Positions 11,014 to 20,117 of a stretch of DNA of 64,000 nt are shown here, one piece after another (within the stretch, counting starts at the first letter, position 1; each line of letters opens with the position of its first letter). This stretch comes from Rahnella aceris. Its GTDB lineage: Bacteria > Pseudomonadota > Gammaproteobacteria > Enterobacterales > Enterobacteriaceae. The DNA lies in the NCBI RefSeq assembly GCF_011684115.1, contig NZ_JAADJV010000001.1, positions 992,001-1,056,000 on the forward strand, read 5' to 3'. The notes under the pieces were generated by a model. The model was given only the letters and a program-made list of their open reading frames with translations, had not been told where the DNA came from and did not search any database. The translations under genes were made by a program, and so were the position numbers.

Positions 11014-12413
11014 CAGTCACGCAATAAAAGAGGATTGTTATCTAATTCCAGGGTGTCGCGTACCTCCCAGCCCCTGAGCTTGCCGGGGTTAAGTAACCCG
11101 TCGGGATCAAGACACTTTTTAACCGAAACGACGTCAGGTTTAATTTCTCCCTGTTTACCCTCTTCAATGCGATAAACATGCGGGTTATTTATTTTCACGT
11201 CATTATCACGGAAGATTTTCATTATTTCGTTCAGTCTTTCTTCGGTGGAATAACGCACAAGTTGTAAACCGCTGGCGGTGATATTGCCGTCATTGTCACG
11301 CAGGAACTCAATATGCGAAATCACCTCGTCGCCGAACAAAGCCGCCATATCGATGATCTGCTGGCGATAATTCGTATAATTAAACGCCGTCTGTAAATAG
11401 GTCAGGGTGCTGTCAATTTTCAGCGCGTGCAGCGTGGTGTGGTTCCAGCAATATTCCATCAGCGACGCATTAGCCTCACGCGCCGCGTCGGCAGACTGAC
11501 GCACTGCGCTGTGCCCGTGGTACTTTTCCAGCAGATGGGCGCAGAAACCTTCGCTTTCCTGCGCAATCACGCTGATCACCGCATGCTGGCTGGCCTGATA
11601 ATGCCCGTTCAGATGACTGAAATAAGACGGGATCGGCGCGGCAAACAGCGCGAGCTGGCGTTTGACCAGCCCCGGTGAACGGGCAACGGCGTTGGCATAA
11701 TCCAGTGCGTCGGTGAAGTCGTCGAACACGTCCAGCCGTTCAATCCACTGATGAACCGGTGCCAGCGCCAGTTCAACCTCAAGCACAATGCCGTTGCTGC
11801 CATACGCGTGATGCAGCAGCAATGCCTGCGGGGCGGGCACATGCAGAATGCGCGGTTCGGCTTCCATGGTCATGACTTTTACGCTGAGCACATTGCCCGG
11901 CGCGCCGAGCGGGCCGTAGTTGATCGAGCCGATACCGCCAAAGCCGCCGCCGTAAAGGCCACCCAGGCTGGCGAGCCGGTAAGTGGAGGGCATGCAGCGC
12001 AGTTCCCAGCCTGCCGGACGGGTCAGGGTTTCAATCTCCGCCAGCCGGATCCCCGCCTGTGCCCGCACCACACCGTTAGCCAGTTCGCAAACCTGATTAA
12101 ACCCGGTCATGTCCACCAGAATTCCGCCTTCCAGCGGCACCAGTTGGCCGTAGTTGCCGGTCGCGCCGCCGCGCAAAATCAGCGGTAACTGGTGCTGAAC
12201 GCAGGCTTTCACCAGCAAAATCAGCTCTTCTTCGCTGCGCGGCCTGACCACAGCATCGGCCTGTTTGTCTTCCAGTTGCCGCTTGAGCACCGGGCTGAAC
12301 CAGTGAAAATCACGGGAAAGGCGTTTAACCTTCGGCGCCTGTAAAGTCCAGTCGAGATCAGGCAGCGCCTGCTGAATCAGGGCGAGCGCCTGTTGACGTT
12401 GTTCGCTGTCCAT
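11013..12413 (-). CDS. FAD-binding oxidase, GlcD/VAO family
   Basis: 466 residues. The N-terminal FAD_binding_4 domain shows VVRPRSEEELILLVKAC (about 55-72), LILRGGATGNYGQLVP (the pyrophosphate loop) and ASLGGLYGGGFGGIGSINYG (about 145-165). The C-terminal substrate domain ends with PDGLLNPGKLRG, the signature of glycolate-oxidase/D-lactate-dehydrogenase-type flavoproteins. It is the last gene of an eight-gene catabolic operon with an ABC importer and cyclic-amide hydrolases. It probably oxidises a hydroxy- or amino-acid released from the imported heterocycle. The exact substrate is unknown. Confidence 0.8.
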   Translation of the reverse strand: MDSEQRQQALALIQQALPDLDWTLQAPKVKRLSRDFHWFSPVLKRQLEDKQADAVVRPRSEEELILLVKACVQHQLPLILRGGATGNYGQLVPLEGGILVDMTGFNQVCELANGVVRAQAGIRLAEIETLTRPAGWELRCMPSTYRLASLGGLYGGGFGGIGSINYGPLGAPGNVLSVKVMTMEAEPRILHVPAPQALLLHHAYGSNGIVLEVELALAPVHQWIERLDVFDDFTDALDYANAVARSPGLVKRQLALFAAPIPSYFSHLNGHYQASQHAVISVIAQESEGFCAHLLEKYHGHSAVRQSADAAREANASLMEYCWNHTTLHALKIDSTLTYLQTAFNYTNYRQQIIDMAALFGDEVISHIEFLRDNDGNITASGLQLVRYSTEERLNEIMKIFRDNDVKINNPHVYRIEEGKQGEIKPDVVSVKKCLDPDGLLNPGKLRGWEVRDTLELDNNPLLLRD

Positions 12414-12439
12414 ATTCTTCCTGCCAAAAATGAATGAGG

Positions 12440-13255
12440 TTAATGAGATTGCACGGCTTCGCTTTCATGCCAGGCGCTCAGGGCGCGCCTCGAAATCCAC
12501 GACATCACACCAAACAGCGCGATACCGGTGAGTGAAATTAACAGCAGGGCGGCAAACATCAGCGGGATGTCGAGCTGATAGCCCGCCTGCAATATCTGGT
12601 AGGCCAGACCGGTGTTATTGCCGCCGGTGCCCGCCACGAATTCAGCCACCACGGCACCAATCAGCGACAGGCCACTGGAAATGCGCAGCGCGCCGAAAAA
12701 ATACGGCAGCGCAGAAGGGATGCGTAAGCGGATCAGGATTTGCAGACGGCTGGCGCGGCTGAGCTGGAAATAACTCAGCAGGCCGGGCGAGACACTGCGC
12801 AACCCCTGCGTGGTGTTAGAAATGATCGGGAACACCGCCATCAGCGTCGAACACACCACCAGCGACAACGTGGTGTCTTTGACCCAGATGATGATCAGCG
12901 GCGCGATGGCGACAATCGGCGTCACTTGTAAAAACACGATGTACGGGAACAACGCGGTTTCAACAAAGCGGTTCTGCACCAGCACGAAAGCCACGACCGA
13001 ACCGATGATTATCGACAACAAAAACGAGATCAAAGTGATTTTCAGCGTAAACAGCAGTGACATGGTCAGCGTACCGAAGTTGGTCCACAGGCTTTCCAGC
13101 ATCACTACCGGCGAAGGCACCAGAAACTGGGGGATTTTGAAATAACTCACCCAGCCCTGCCACAGCAAAACCACCACAATCGCGACCACAGCCGGATACA
13201 GCACCTTGCGAAAGGTTTGGTTATTGATCCACGGAGAGGATTTTTGAGTTTGCAT
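12440..13255 (-). CDS. ABC importer permease (SsuC/TauC/ThiX-like)
   Basis: About 271 residues from the ATG at 13255, five bases after the ATPase stop and preceded by GGAG. It has six membrane helices and the BPD_transp_1 fold. The cytoplasmic coupling loop reads LSRASRLQILIRLRIPSALPYFFGALRISSGLSLIGAVVAEF, the SsuC/TauC form of the EAA motif (coordinates about 12640-12770). It is the inner-membrane channel of the importer whose ATPase and binding protein lie immediately upstream. The family carries sulfonates, nitrate, pyrimidines and other small anions or heterocycles. Confidence 0.88.
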   Translation of the reverse strand: MQTQKSSPWINNQTFRKVLYPAVVAIVVVLLWQGWVSYFKIPQFLVPSPVVMLESLWTNFGTLTMSLLFTLKITLISFLLSIIIGSVVAFVLVQNRFVETALFPYIVFLQVTPIVAIAPLIIIWVKDTTLSLVVCSTLMAVFPIISNTTQGLRSVSPGLLSYFQLSRASRLQILIRLRIPSALPYFFGALRISSGLSLIGAVVAEFVAGTGGNNTGLAYQILQAGYQLDIPLMFAALLLISLTGIALFGVMSWISRRALSAWHESEAVQSH

Positions 13256-13259
13256 AGCG

Positions 13260-14087
13260 TTACTCCATACCCGATTGGCTGGCTTGCAGCAGGCTGTCCT
13301 GCAACTGCTTCGCATAGCGTGAAAATGCCGGACTGACGCGGAAATCGTCGTTGCGCGGGAAGGGTTCGTTAATGGCGATATCTTCCACTACCCGCCCCGG
13401 ACGGGCGGCCATCATGATCACCCGCTGCGACAGAAATACCGCTTCGTGAATCGAATGCGTGACGAACACCACCGTCAGCCCCTGTTCCCGCCACAGGCGC
13501 AGCAGATCGCTGTCGAGCTTGTTGCGGGTGATCTCATCCAGCGCACCAAAAGGTTCATCCATCAGCAGCAGTTTCGGACGCGTCACCAGCCCGCGGGCAA
13601 TGGAGACGCGCATCTGCATGCCGCCTGACAGTTCGCGCGGCAGGACTTTGGCAAATTTCCCCAGTCCTACCAGTTCCAGTGCTTCACTGACGCGGGTATT
13701 GGCTTCGGCTCGCGGCACGCCCGCCAGATCCAGCGGCAAACGCACGTTGTTCTGTACGTTGCTCCACGGCATCAGCGTGGCTTCCTGAAACACGAATGAC
13801 AGCGGCACCTGCGCTTTTTCACGGCTGTCGCGCCGCCACAGCACCAGTTTGCCGTCGCTGGGTTCCGTCAGCCCGGCGACCATTTTTAACAGCGTACTTT
13901 TGCCACAGCCCGACGGGCCGAGCAGGGTGACGAATTCACCCTGATTGATGGTCAGATTGACCGGCAAAAGGGCGCGGGTGCCGTTGCTGTAAATTTTCTC
14001 CGCCGACAGCACTTCGATGGCAGGCACGGGCGGCGGATTGGCTGAGCGGACATCGCTCATCACGGTCAGTTTGGGGGCTGAATTCAT
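13260..14087 (-). CDS. ABC importer ATPase (SsuB/TauB/ThiZ-like)
   Basis: 275 residues. Walker A is LLGPSGCGKSTLL (about residue 55), the Q-loop SFVFQEATLMPW, the signature LSGGMQMRVSIARGL, Walker B LLLMDEPFGALD and the switch histidine VFVTHS. Sequence around LDEITRNKLDSDLLRL is typical of taurine/nitrate/pyrimidine importers. Its start overlaps the stop of the binding-protein gene (ATGA) and its stop sits five bases from the permease start. Confidence 0.93.
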   Translation of the reverse strand: MNSAPKLTVMSDVRSANPPPVPAIEVLSAEKIYSNGTRALLPVNLTINQGEFVTLLGPSGCGKSTLLKMVAGLTEPSDGKLVLWRRDSREKAQVPLSFVFQEATLMPWSNVQNNVRLPLDLAGVPRAEANTRVSEALELVGLGKFAKVLPRELSGGMQMRVSIARGLVTRPKLLLMDEPFGALDEITRNKLDSDLLRLWREQGLTVVFVTHSIHEAVFLSQRVIMMAARPGRVVEDIAINEPFPRNDDFRVSPAFSRYAKQLQDSLLQASQSGME

Positions 14088-15067
14088 GGCATAACCTTCG
14101 CGTCTTTGATCATGTCGAGGGTATAAGTCTGCTCAAACGGCACTTTATCCGCGTCGATCAGCTTGTTTTTCACCAGCATGTCCCAGGTCTTTTTCAGACG
14201 CGGTTCAGTGATGATGCCGATACCGCCGGTTTGTGCGTCGCCGCCGGTCACCAGCTCATACTTCTTCATCTGTGCGATGCCGAAGGCAATCTGGTCTGCC
14301 CCCATACGCGGGTTGGCCTGAGTGATAAGCTGGTTGCCCGCGGCCGGATCCTGCAAATACTCTTTCCAGCCCTGCATCGACGCTTTCACGAAAGCGGCCA
14401 CTGCTGCCGGGCGTTTTTTAACAGTATCCGCCATGCAGATAATCGAGTTGCCGTACGGCGGGTAACCCCAGTCGCTGAGCATGTAGACGTAGAACGGTTT
14501 GCCGCCTTTTTCGATCGAGAAAGGTTCGGAGGTGACATAACCCTGTTGCACCAGATTATTGTCTGCCAGGAACGGCTGCACGCTGAAGGTGTACGGACGG
14601 ATTTTGGCACTCCCCAGCCCCAGTTCACTCTTCGCCCACGGCCAGAAAGAGGTATATGCCTCGGTGGCCAGCAGGAAGGTTTTGTCTTTCAGTTCCTGAC
14701 CTTTCTCCACTTTGTCGTGGCTGATAAACACCGTCGGCGAATGCTGGAATACCGTCGCGACTGTCACCGCATGCACGCCTGCCTGCCAGGTTTCCAGCGC
14801 CTGACCGTTGTCGCCGAGCGTACAGTCAGCCTGTTCGGCGGCCATCAGTTGCATCACATTGACCTGCGGGCCGCCCATTTTGATGCTGACATCCAGACCG
14901 GCGGTTTTGTACAACCCTTTGGCCTGCGCCTGGTAAAAACCGCCGTGCTCCGCCTGCGCGTACCAGTTGGTCAGGAAGGTAAATTTCTCTTCCGCCATGC
15001 TGGTGGCAGAAACCCCGGCCAGCAGCACGGCCAGCAGGCTGTAAGTGAAGGGACGCTGTGTTTTCAT
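14084..15067 (-). CDS. NMT1/THI5-like ABC substrate-binding protein
   Basis: 327 residues from ATG 15067, with AGGA about nine bases upstream. Translation further upstream is antisense to the neighbouring hydrolase and is not real. A signal peptide ends near SATSMAEEK. The mature protein begins FLTNWYAQAEHGGFYQAQAKGLY, the NMT1/ThiY/SsuA-type opening, with GGPQVNVMQLMAAEQAD next. It delivers the substrate of the importer encoded downstream. A close paralogue sits at 20118 across the LysR gene. The ligand is probably a nitrogen heterocycle, from the surrounding hydrolases, but that is inference. Confidence 0.88.
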   Translation of the reverse strand: MKTQRPFTYSLLAVLLAGVSATSMAEEKFTFLTNWYAQAEHGGFYQAQAKGLYKTAGLDVSIKMGGPQVNVMQLMAAEQADCTLGDNGQALETWQAGVHAVTVATVFQHSPTVFISHDKVEKGQELKDKTFLLATEAYTSFWPWAKSELGLGSAKIRPYTFSVQPFLADNNLVQQGYVTSEPFSIEKGGKPFYVYMLSDWGYPPYGNSIICMADTVKKRPAAVAAFVKASMQGWKEYLQDPAAGNQLITQANPRMGADQIAFGIAQMKKYELVTGGDAQTGGIGIITEPRLKKTWDMLVKNKLIDADKVPFEQTYTLDMIKDAKVMP

Positions 15068-15080
15068 CTTGAGAATTCCT

Positions 15081-15962
15081 TTATTCAGAGGCCAGAGAAG
15101 ACGAAGGAGGAGTGAAGCTGGTTTGCACAAAGCCGTTCCAGTGGTGTTTTCCCCAGGTTGGCTCGCTGCGGGCTTTCCATTGCATGTGATGGATTTCGGT
15201 GATCGCCTGCGCCCAGCTTGCCGCCAGCGAATCGAGGATCGCGTGACCCTGTTCAGCGGTTGCGCCGGTCGGGTCGCCAATGACGCCGCTCGGGCCAAAA
15301 TCATAGGAAGCCCAGGCAGCGGCAGGGCGTCCCGATGACAGCGTCGGGCACGGGAATTCCGGCGGATAATTGGCGACGGCATGTTCGATGTGAACACATT
15401 CCGGTGCCAGCGCCAGCATTACAGCGGTTTCGCTGTGACCGGCATGCATCGCCATTTTCTGCTCCTGCGCGCTCAGGAACTGATTTTCCACGTTGGGCAC
15501 GCGGAACACGTCGTGAGGGATCATGATCATGTCGCCGTGACGCAGGCGCATTTCCCGCGAAGCCATTTGCAGCACCTGCGGTTGTCCGCCGTGACCGTTA
15601 ATCATCAGCAGCTTGCGGAATCCGGCGCGATACAGGGATTCGGCAATTTCTAAAACCGTCTGCAACAGCGTGTCGCCGGTTAAGGTCAGTGTGCCGGGGA
15701 AATTTAAATGTTCGTCAGATTTGCCGTAGGTGATGGGCGGAATAGCGTAAGCAGGAATAGCTTCCGGCAGCCGCGCCAGGGCATGGCCCGCCACGCCGGA
15801 GGAGATCACGCTGTCAACCGAACATGGCAGATGCGGCCCGTGCTGCTCAATCGCACCGGTCGGTAAGACGATCACGGTGTTGGCTTTGTCGGGCAGGGCG
15901 GCAATGGCCGTCCAGCTCAGAAAAGGGAGAAAACGCGCTGCGGGAATATAACCGTTAATCAT
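15081..15962 (-). CDS. Creatininase-family amidohydrolase
   Basis: 293 residues with the creatininase signature LPTGAIEQHGPHLPCSVD (metal ligands E, H and D, about residues 34-50), then GKSDEHLNFPGT, LLMINGHGGQ and HAGHSETAVMLAL (metal-binding H and E). The family hydrolyses cyclic or formyl amides (creatinine, formamidopyrimidines, others) at a dimetal centre. It lies between the Rid gene and the binding protein in a tightly packed operon and probably opens or deformylates a ring intermediate. The substrate cannot be specified. Confidence 0.87.
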   Translation of the reverse strand: MINGYIPAARFLPFLSWTAIAALPDKANTVIVLPTGAIEQHGPHLPCSVDSVISSGVAGHALARLPEAIPAYAIPPITYGKSDEHLNFPGTLTLTGDTLLQTVLEIAESLYRAGFRKLLMINGHGGQPQVLQMASREMRLRHGDMIMIPHDVFRVPNVENQFLSAQEQKMAMHAGHSETAVMLALAPECVHIEHAVANYPPEFPCPTLSSGRPAAAWASYDFGPSGVIGDPTGATAEQGHAILDSLAASWAQAITEIHHMQWKARSEPTWGKHHWNGFVQTSFTPPSSSLASE

Positions 15963-15991
15963 GCTGTGCCTCGTGGTCGGACATTTTAGGG

Positions 15992-16453
15992 TTAGCGGGA
16001 CTGGGGTAACCAGGCGGTGGCTTCCACCTCAATCAGCACCCCGGCGTCTGGCAGCATTTCGCTGACCTGTACCACGGTAGAGACCGGTGGCTGCCCGGGA
16101 TAAAAGAGTTTTCTGACCCGGCTGTAATACGGGAAGTGATCGAGATTGCGAAAATACTGCACCAGCTTGATCACATCGCTCATTTGCCCGCCCGCGTCTT
16201 CAATGGTGTGGCGGATGCTTTCGAGCACATACCAGCTTTGCGCCAGAACCGGCCCCTGTTTGGCGTCAGTGGAGAATTCGCCGGTTTCGCCCAGCAGCAG
16301 GCGTGCTTCGGCGGGGATATCCTGAAAACCGCGCACGATGGTCGCCGTCTGCGGGTTAACGGGAATAATGCCGGAGAGAAAAACGAAATCACCGGCACGA
16401 CGCCACGCGGCATATTTGGCGAGCGGTTTTCCCGCTCCCGCTTCAAGACTCAT
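15992..16453 (-). CDS. Rid-family (YjgF/UK114) protein lacking the RidA arginine
   Basis: 153 residues with the YjgF fold: DFVFLSGIIPVNPQT, SVKLVQYF-type central strand, and IEVEATAW at the C-terminus. RidA deaminases keep an arginine in the segment P-A/V-R-S. Here the matching stretch is QPPVSTVVQV with valine, so 2-aminoacrylate deaminase activity is not expected. Members of other Rid subfamilies occur in heterocycle-degradation operons, where they act on unstable enamine or carbamate intermediates. The start codon overlaps the end of the amidohydrolase gene by 11 bases. Confidence 0.82.
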   Translation of the reverse strand: MSLEAGAGKPLAKYAAWRRAGDFVFLSGIIPVNPQTATIVRGFQDIPAEARLLLGETGEFSTDAKQGPVLAQSWYVLESIRHTIEDAGGQMSDVIKLVQYFRNLDHFPYYSRVRKLFYPGQPPVSTVVQVSEMLPDAGVLIEVEATAWLPQSR

Positions 16454-17723
16454 GGGATAACTCCTGATTCCAGGTACGTTGGTGCGTCAGCCTGCCGTGG
16501 TGAATAACCAGACGGGCCGCGCTGTGTAAAGGCCAGGTCAGGCTGTCGCTGCCCGGAAAGAGAACCAGCGTGGCGTCGCTGCCGGGCGCAAGCGGCAGGA
16601 CGTTCTGAGCCTCACCGGTCAGCGCGCCGACATCGCAAATAAGCCGTGACTGCTGATCAAAAACGTTTTCAAGCTGAAGCGCGAACAGGGCGCAGCTCAG
16701 CGTATCCAGCGGGTCATAACTGCCCGCCGGACAAAAGGCGTCCTGCACGTTATCGCAGCCAAGTAGCATCGGAATGCCCGCCGCCTGTGCTTCTTTCAGC
16801 AAGGTGATACCGCGCTGGCGCGGCGTGCGACCTGTGACGGCGTCCTGCAACAGCAGGTTGGTCATCGGCAGCGCAATCAGCGTGACGCGCTGCGCCGCCA
16901 GCACACTCAAAATCTCCTGCGCCTGTTGTTCACTGCCGGAAGCCAGCGCACAGCCGTGGCTGCAACAGATATGGCCGCTGAATGTGCTCTCCGACAGGTA
17001 ATCCGCCAGCCAGCTCAGGCCGTGTGCCACCGGCGAAAGCTCCTCGTCGATATGCAAATCCAGATTCAGTTGCCAGCGTGCGGCACTGTGCATCAGGTGG
17101 GTCATCGCCGCCGGATCCCAGTTCGAGGAGTGGATAAATCCGCCCAGCAGGCAGTCTTTTCCGCTTTGTGCCACCGCGCGGGCGATGCGGTCAGCCGCTT
17201 CGGCATCGGCGAAAAAGCTCAGCGGTGCCAGCGCCACCCGCTCCAGCGTGACACCCGGTTGCGCCATCCCGCTCAGCTCAAGCCAGGCCTGCGGTGGCTC
17301 CACGTCAAACCAGTCAATATGAGTGCGCAAACGGGTCACGCCGTTCGCCGCTGCCCAGCTCAGTGCCTTGCCGGCACGCTGGCGAATGTCAGCCGCCGTC
17401 CAGTGCTGACGGTCCTGATGCAGGGTTTCAATGGCTGCCAGCAGACCGGGTTTTGACGGGCGGCTGCGGGCAAGGGTGAAGGTTTTATCGAGATGCGCAT
17501 GGGGTTCAACCAGCCCCGGCAGCGCCAGTGCGCCGTGTGCGTTCCACAAATCATCTTGTTCTGGCTGATAAGGCGTCACGGACGCAATTTTGCCTGCATC
17601 AAAACGCACATCTGCCGTCACCGGTTCGCCTGCCTGCAAAGGCCATCCGTCGGGCAGCAACCACGCGGGGAGGCGAACGTTAGCAATGCCATTAAGTGTT
17701 GCAGCGGGGGTGGGAATGTTCAT
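16443..17723 (-). CDS. Amidohydrolase, cytosine-deaminase/AtzC-like
   Basis: About 426 residues from ATG 17723 (MNIPTPAATLN), which has GGAG seven bases upstream. An ATG at 17744 overlapping the previous stop lacks a ribosome site. Metal-site motifs are LPGLVEPHAHLDKTFT (HxHxDK, typical of cytosine deaminase, isocytosine and AtzC-type enzymes), RTHIDWFD, LDLHIDEE (metal H and catalytic E), CCSHGCAL and LLGCDNVQDAF (metal D). It should hydrolyse an amino or amide group on a pyrimidine- or triazine-like ring. It sits between the reductase and the Rid gene. Confidence 0.85.
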   Translation of the reverse strand: MNIPTPAATLNGIANVRLPAWLLPDGWPLQAGEPVTADVRFDAGKIASVTPYQPEQDDLWNAHGALALPGLVEPHAHLDKTFTLARSRPSKPGLLAAIETLHQDRQHWTAADIRQRAGKALSWAAANGVTRLRTHIDWFDVEPPQAWLELSGMAQPGVTLERVALAPLSFFADAEAADRIARAVAQSGKDCLLGGFIHSSNWDPAAMTHLMHSAARWQLNLDLHIDEELSPVAHGLSWLADYLSESTFSGHICCSHGCALASGSEQQAQEILSVLAAQRVTLIALPMTNLLLQDAVTGRTPRQRGITLLKEAQAAGIPMLLGCDNVQDAFCPAGSYDPLDTLSCALFALQLENVFDQQSRLICDVGALTGEAQNVLPLAPGSDATLVLFPGSDSLTWPLHSAARLVIHHGRLTHQRTWNQELSHES

Positions 17724-17743
17724 CGTCAGGCTCCGCGTGGACA

Positions 17744-18718
17744 TTACAGGTCGAGGACCAGAACGGGACTTTTGGATCGCGAACAGCACAGCGTTATCTG
17801 CGTGTTCTCCGCTTTCTCTTCTTCAGTCAGCACGCAGTCGCGGTGATCGGGAATACCGTCGATCACGTCAGTAATACAGGAGCCGCAAATACCCTGTTCG
17901 CACGACAGCATAATATCGACTCTGGCACTTAATAAGATTTCAGCAATCGTCTGGTGCGGGCCGACTAAATAACGTTGTCCGGTGGAGTTAAGCTGAATAT
18001 GAAATGCCTGACTGTCGGTTTCATTATTCAGATTCGCATTACTGAACCGTTCGAAAGATAATTGATTTTCCTGCCAGTGATGGGTCTGCATAATGTCTTT
18101 AAGCCGCTGAATAAATCCGTCCGGGCCGCAGGCCAGCACCCGCGTATTTTCATCCGGCTGCAACAAACTCAGTGGCGTGTTATGGCGCAGGGAATCGTTT
18201 GCGCTGCTGTCATGAAAAAAGACGTGTTTCGCTAAGGCAGGCGCGGTTAAACGCGGCAGATACGCAATGTGCTCCCTGTCTGAAACAGAGTAATGCAGTT
18301 CAAATTCAATCTGTTGCTCAGCCAGGTATTCCGCCATCGCCAGCAACGGCGTGATGCCGATCCCCCCGGCAAACAGTAAATATCGCCCGGCCTGTGGCAG
18401 CGGAAAATGATTGCGCGGTGCCGAGATCATCAGGTTATCGCCGGGGCGGAAATGATGATGAATGAAGTGCGAGCCGCCGGTGGAGTTTTCCGCCAGTTTG
18501 ACGCAAATTTCATAATATTCACCGCTGCTGTTTTCACTGCACAAAGAATACTGGCGCGGGCCGAGTTCGGGAATAAAAACGTCAATGTGTGCTCCCGGTA
18601 AATAAGCCGGTAATAAACTTCCTTGCTGCGCAACAAGCTGCAGGGAAATATTCCCGACACCGTTGATATTGGCGGTTTTAATTGTGACAGGGATTAATCC
18701 GGCATCTTTCATCGTCAT
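17744..18718 (-). CDS. Phthalate-dioxygenase-reductase-family oxidoreductase (FMN/FAD, NADH, plant-type 2Fe-2S)
   Basis: 324 residues. A flavin-binding barrel carries RQYSLCSE (about 58-65) and the NAD domain carries LLFAGGIGITPLLAM (about 113-127) and ACGPDGFI. A C-terminal plant-type 2Fe-2S ferredoxin has CEQGICGSC and a later LCC. This is the class IA VanB/HpxE-like electron donor that normally feeds a Rieske oxygenase. No Rieske oxygenase gene is visible in the window. It is first gene of the leftward operon, divergent from the LysR gene, so it probably serves an oxygenase encoded elsewhere or an unusual partner. Confidence 0.88.
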   Translation of the reverse strand: MTMKDAGLIPVTIKTANINGVGNISLQLVAQQGSLLPAYLPGAHIDVFIPELGPRQYSLCSENSSGEYYEICVKLAENSTGGSHFIHHHFRPGDNLMISAPRNHFPLPQAGRYLLFAGGIGITPLLAMAEYLAEQQIEFELHYSVSDREHIAYLPRLTAPALAKHVFFHDSSANDSLRHNTPLSLLQPDENTRVLACGPDGFIQRLKDIMQTHHWQENQLSFERFSNANLNNETDSQAFHIQLNSTGQRYLVGPHQTIAEILLSARVDIMLSCEQGICGSCITDVIDGIPDHRDCVLTEEEKAENTQITLCCSRSKSPVLVLDL

Positions 18719-18932
18719 TTACCGTATTGACTCTGGTGAAACATTCATAAAAAGGGGAGTCGGTCCGTTTGCCGCATAACCCGCTGTCTTAACGCGCATT
18801 ACTGCGCGGAGCCGGCCTGATGAGCGGTGAAACGATTGTTCCCGTTGCAATGAAAGCTACGTTATTGTTATAAAACTGTTGCGTCCAGCGCTTTGATTCG
18901 CACATCCCGTTGCATAAAAGAGAGCACTCATT

Positions 18933-19856
18933 ATGTTCGCATTCTCCCGGTTTCTGCTGTACTTCACTGAGGTCGCCCGCCAGGGATCGTTCCGTAAGGC
19001 GTCGGAAACCCTGCACGTTGCCGCATCGTCAATTGACCGGCAGATATTGCGGGTTGAAAAAGAATTAGCCATGCCGCTGTTTGAGCGACATCCCACCGGG
19101 CTGCGGCTGACGGCGGCGGGCGAGCTGTTACTGCATGCTGCTAATAACTGGAAAAAGGATTTCTCGCGTGTCTGCGAACAGCTCGACGATCTGCGCGGGT
19201 TACGGCGCGGACACGTGCGCATTGCCACCATCGATGCCATCAACCGGCAGTTTTTCTCGTCGATGCTCAAAAAGGTGCATCTCGAGTATCCGAACATTTC
19301 ATTCACCCTGACCACCATGAACAACGTGGACATCCAGCAGGCGCTGATGTCGGGCGATGCTGATTTCGGACTGATGCTGAATCCGCAAAGCTCCCGCGAG
19401 TTGCAGGTGCGGGCTTTTGCCGAAATCGATTTGGGTGTTGTTGTGCCGAAAGGGCACCCGCTCGGGGGCAGAAGCGGCGTGCGTTTTAATCAGTGCATGG
19501 AATATCCGTTTATCCTGCCCGCCGCGCCGCTGATGCTGGCCGAGCCGGTGCAGGCGCTGATGAATATCAACGGCGACATGATTCATGAGGTCGCGGTATC
19601 GAATAACATCCACATGATCCGCTCGCTGATTAAGGAGAAAATGGGCATCGGCATTCTGTGCTGGCTCGATATCATGGATGAGGTGGAAAGCGAGGAACTG
19701 CAGTTTATTCCGCTGACCGATCCGCAGTTAAAAACCTTCACGCTCTCCCTGTGCGTCGCCCCTTCACGACAACTTTCTCTGGCCGCTTCGATGATGCTTA
19801 AACAACTGGAGATGCTATTCAGCCAGATCCAGACGCCGGGGCGCAACCGGCACTGA
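18933..19856 (+). CDS. LysR-type transcriptional regulator
   Basis: 307 residues. The N-terminal winged helix (FLLYFTEVARQGSFRKASETLHVAASSIDRQI) is standard, though it has Asp-Arg where many LysR proteins have SQQI. The effector domain runs from about residue 90. It is placed between two catabolic operons: the leftward one begins 214 bases upstream on the other strand, and the rightward one begins 262 bases after its stop. It is the only regulator in the island and likely controls both halves. A perfect tandem repeat, CACTGATTTG twice, covers its stop codon (19851-19870). Confidence 0.87.
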   Translation: MFAFSRFLLYFTEVARQGSFRKASETLHVAASSIDRQILRVEKELAMPLFERHPTGLRLTAAGELLLHAANNWKKDFSRVCEQLDDLRGLRRGHVRIATIDAINRQFFSSMLKKVHLEYPNISFTLTTMNNVDIQQALMSGDADFGLMLNPQSSRELQVRAFAEIDLGVVVPKGHPLGGRSGVRFNQCMEYPFILPAAPLMLAEPVQALMNINGDMIHEVAVSNNIHMIRSLIKEKMGIGILCWLDIMDEVESEELQFIPLTDPQLKTFTLSLCVAPSRQLSLAASMMLKQLEMLFSQIQTPGRNRH

Positions 19857-20117
19857 TTTGCACTGATTTGGTGCCTGGCGCTCTGTGATGAATCAAAGGT
19901 TGCAGGGGGTGAGACCTGTTTATCCCGACAACGCGCAGGGAAAGCGGGTCTGCGAAGTTGGCATCGTTTTTGTATAGTTAAACGTGAGTAGAAGCGGTCA
20001 GTGCAGGCAACTGCGCGGGACATTGCTCAGCAACCATTTCGCGGTTCATTTTGAGCCGGTCAGGGGGCTGAGCCGCGTTTGCTTATCCTCCCTCCGGCGA
20101 TGATTAGGAGAGGAGCA

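Noticed and set aside
14231..15115. Plus-strand open frame of 294 codons opposite the binding-protein gene
   Set aside because: It is antisense to a gene with a clear signal peptide, family motifs and ribosome site. Its translation shows no domain and its codon pattern mirrors the real gene.
15068..15397. Upstream extension of the first NMT1-like binding protein
   Set aside because: The in-frame extension lies antisense within the creatininase gene and is Arg/Ser-rich. The ATG at 15067 starts a proper signal peptide and has a ribosome site.
19851..19870. Tandem CACTGATTTG repeat at the end of the LysR gene as a mobile-element footprint
   Set aside because: Only a 10-bp duplication is present with no inverted ends or transposase. 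It is more likely slipped-strand duplication.
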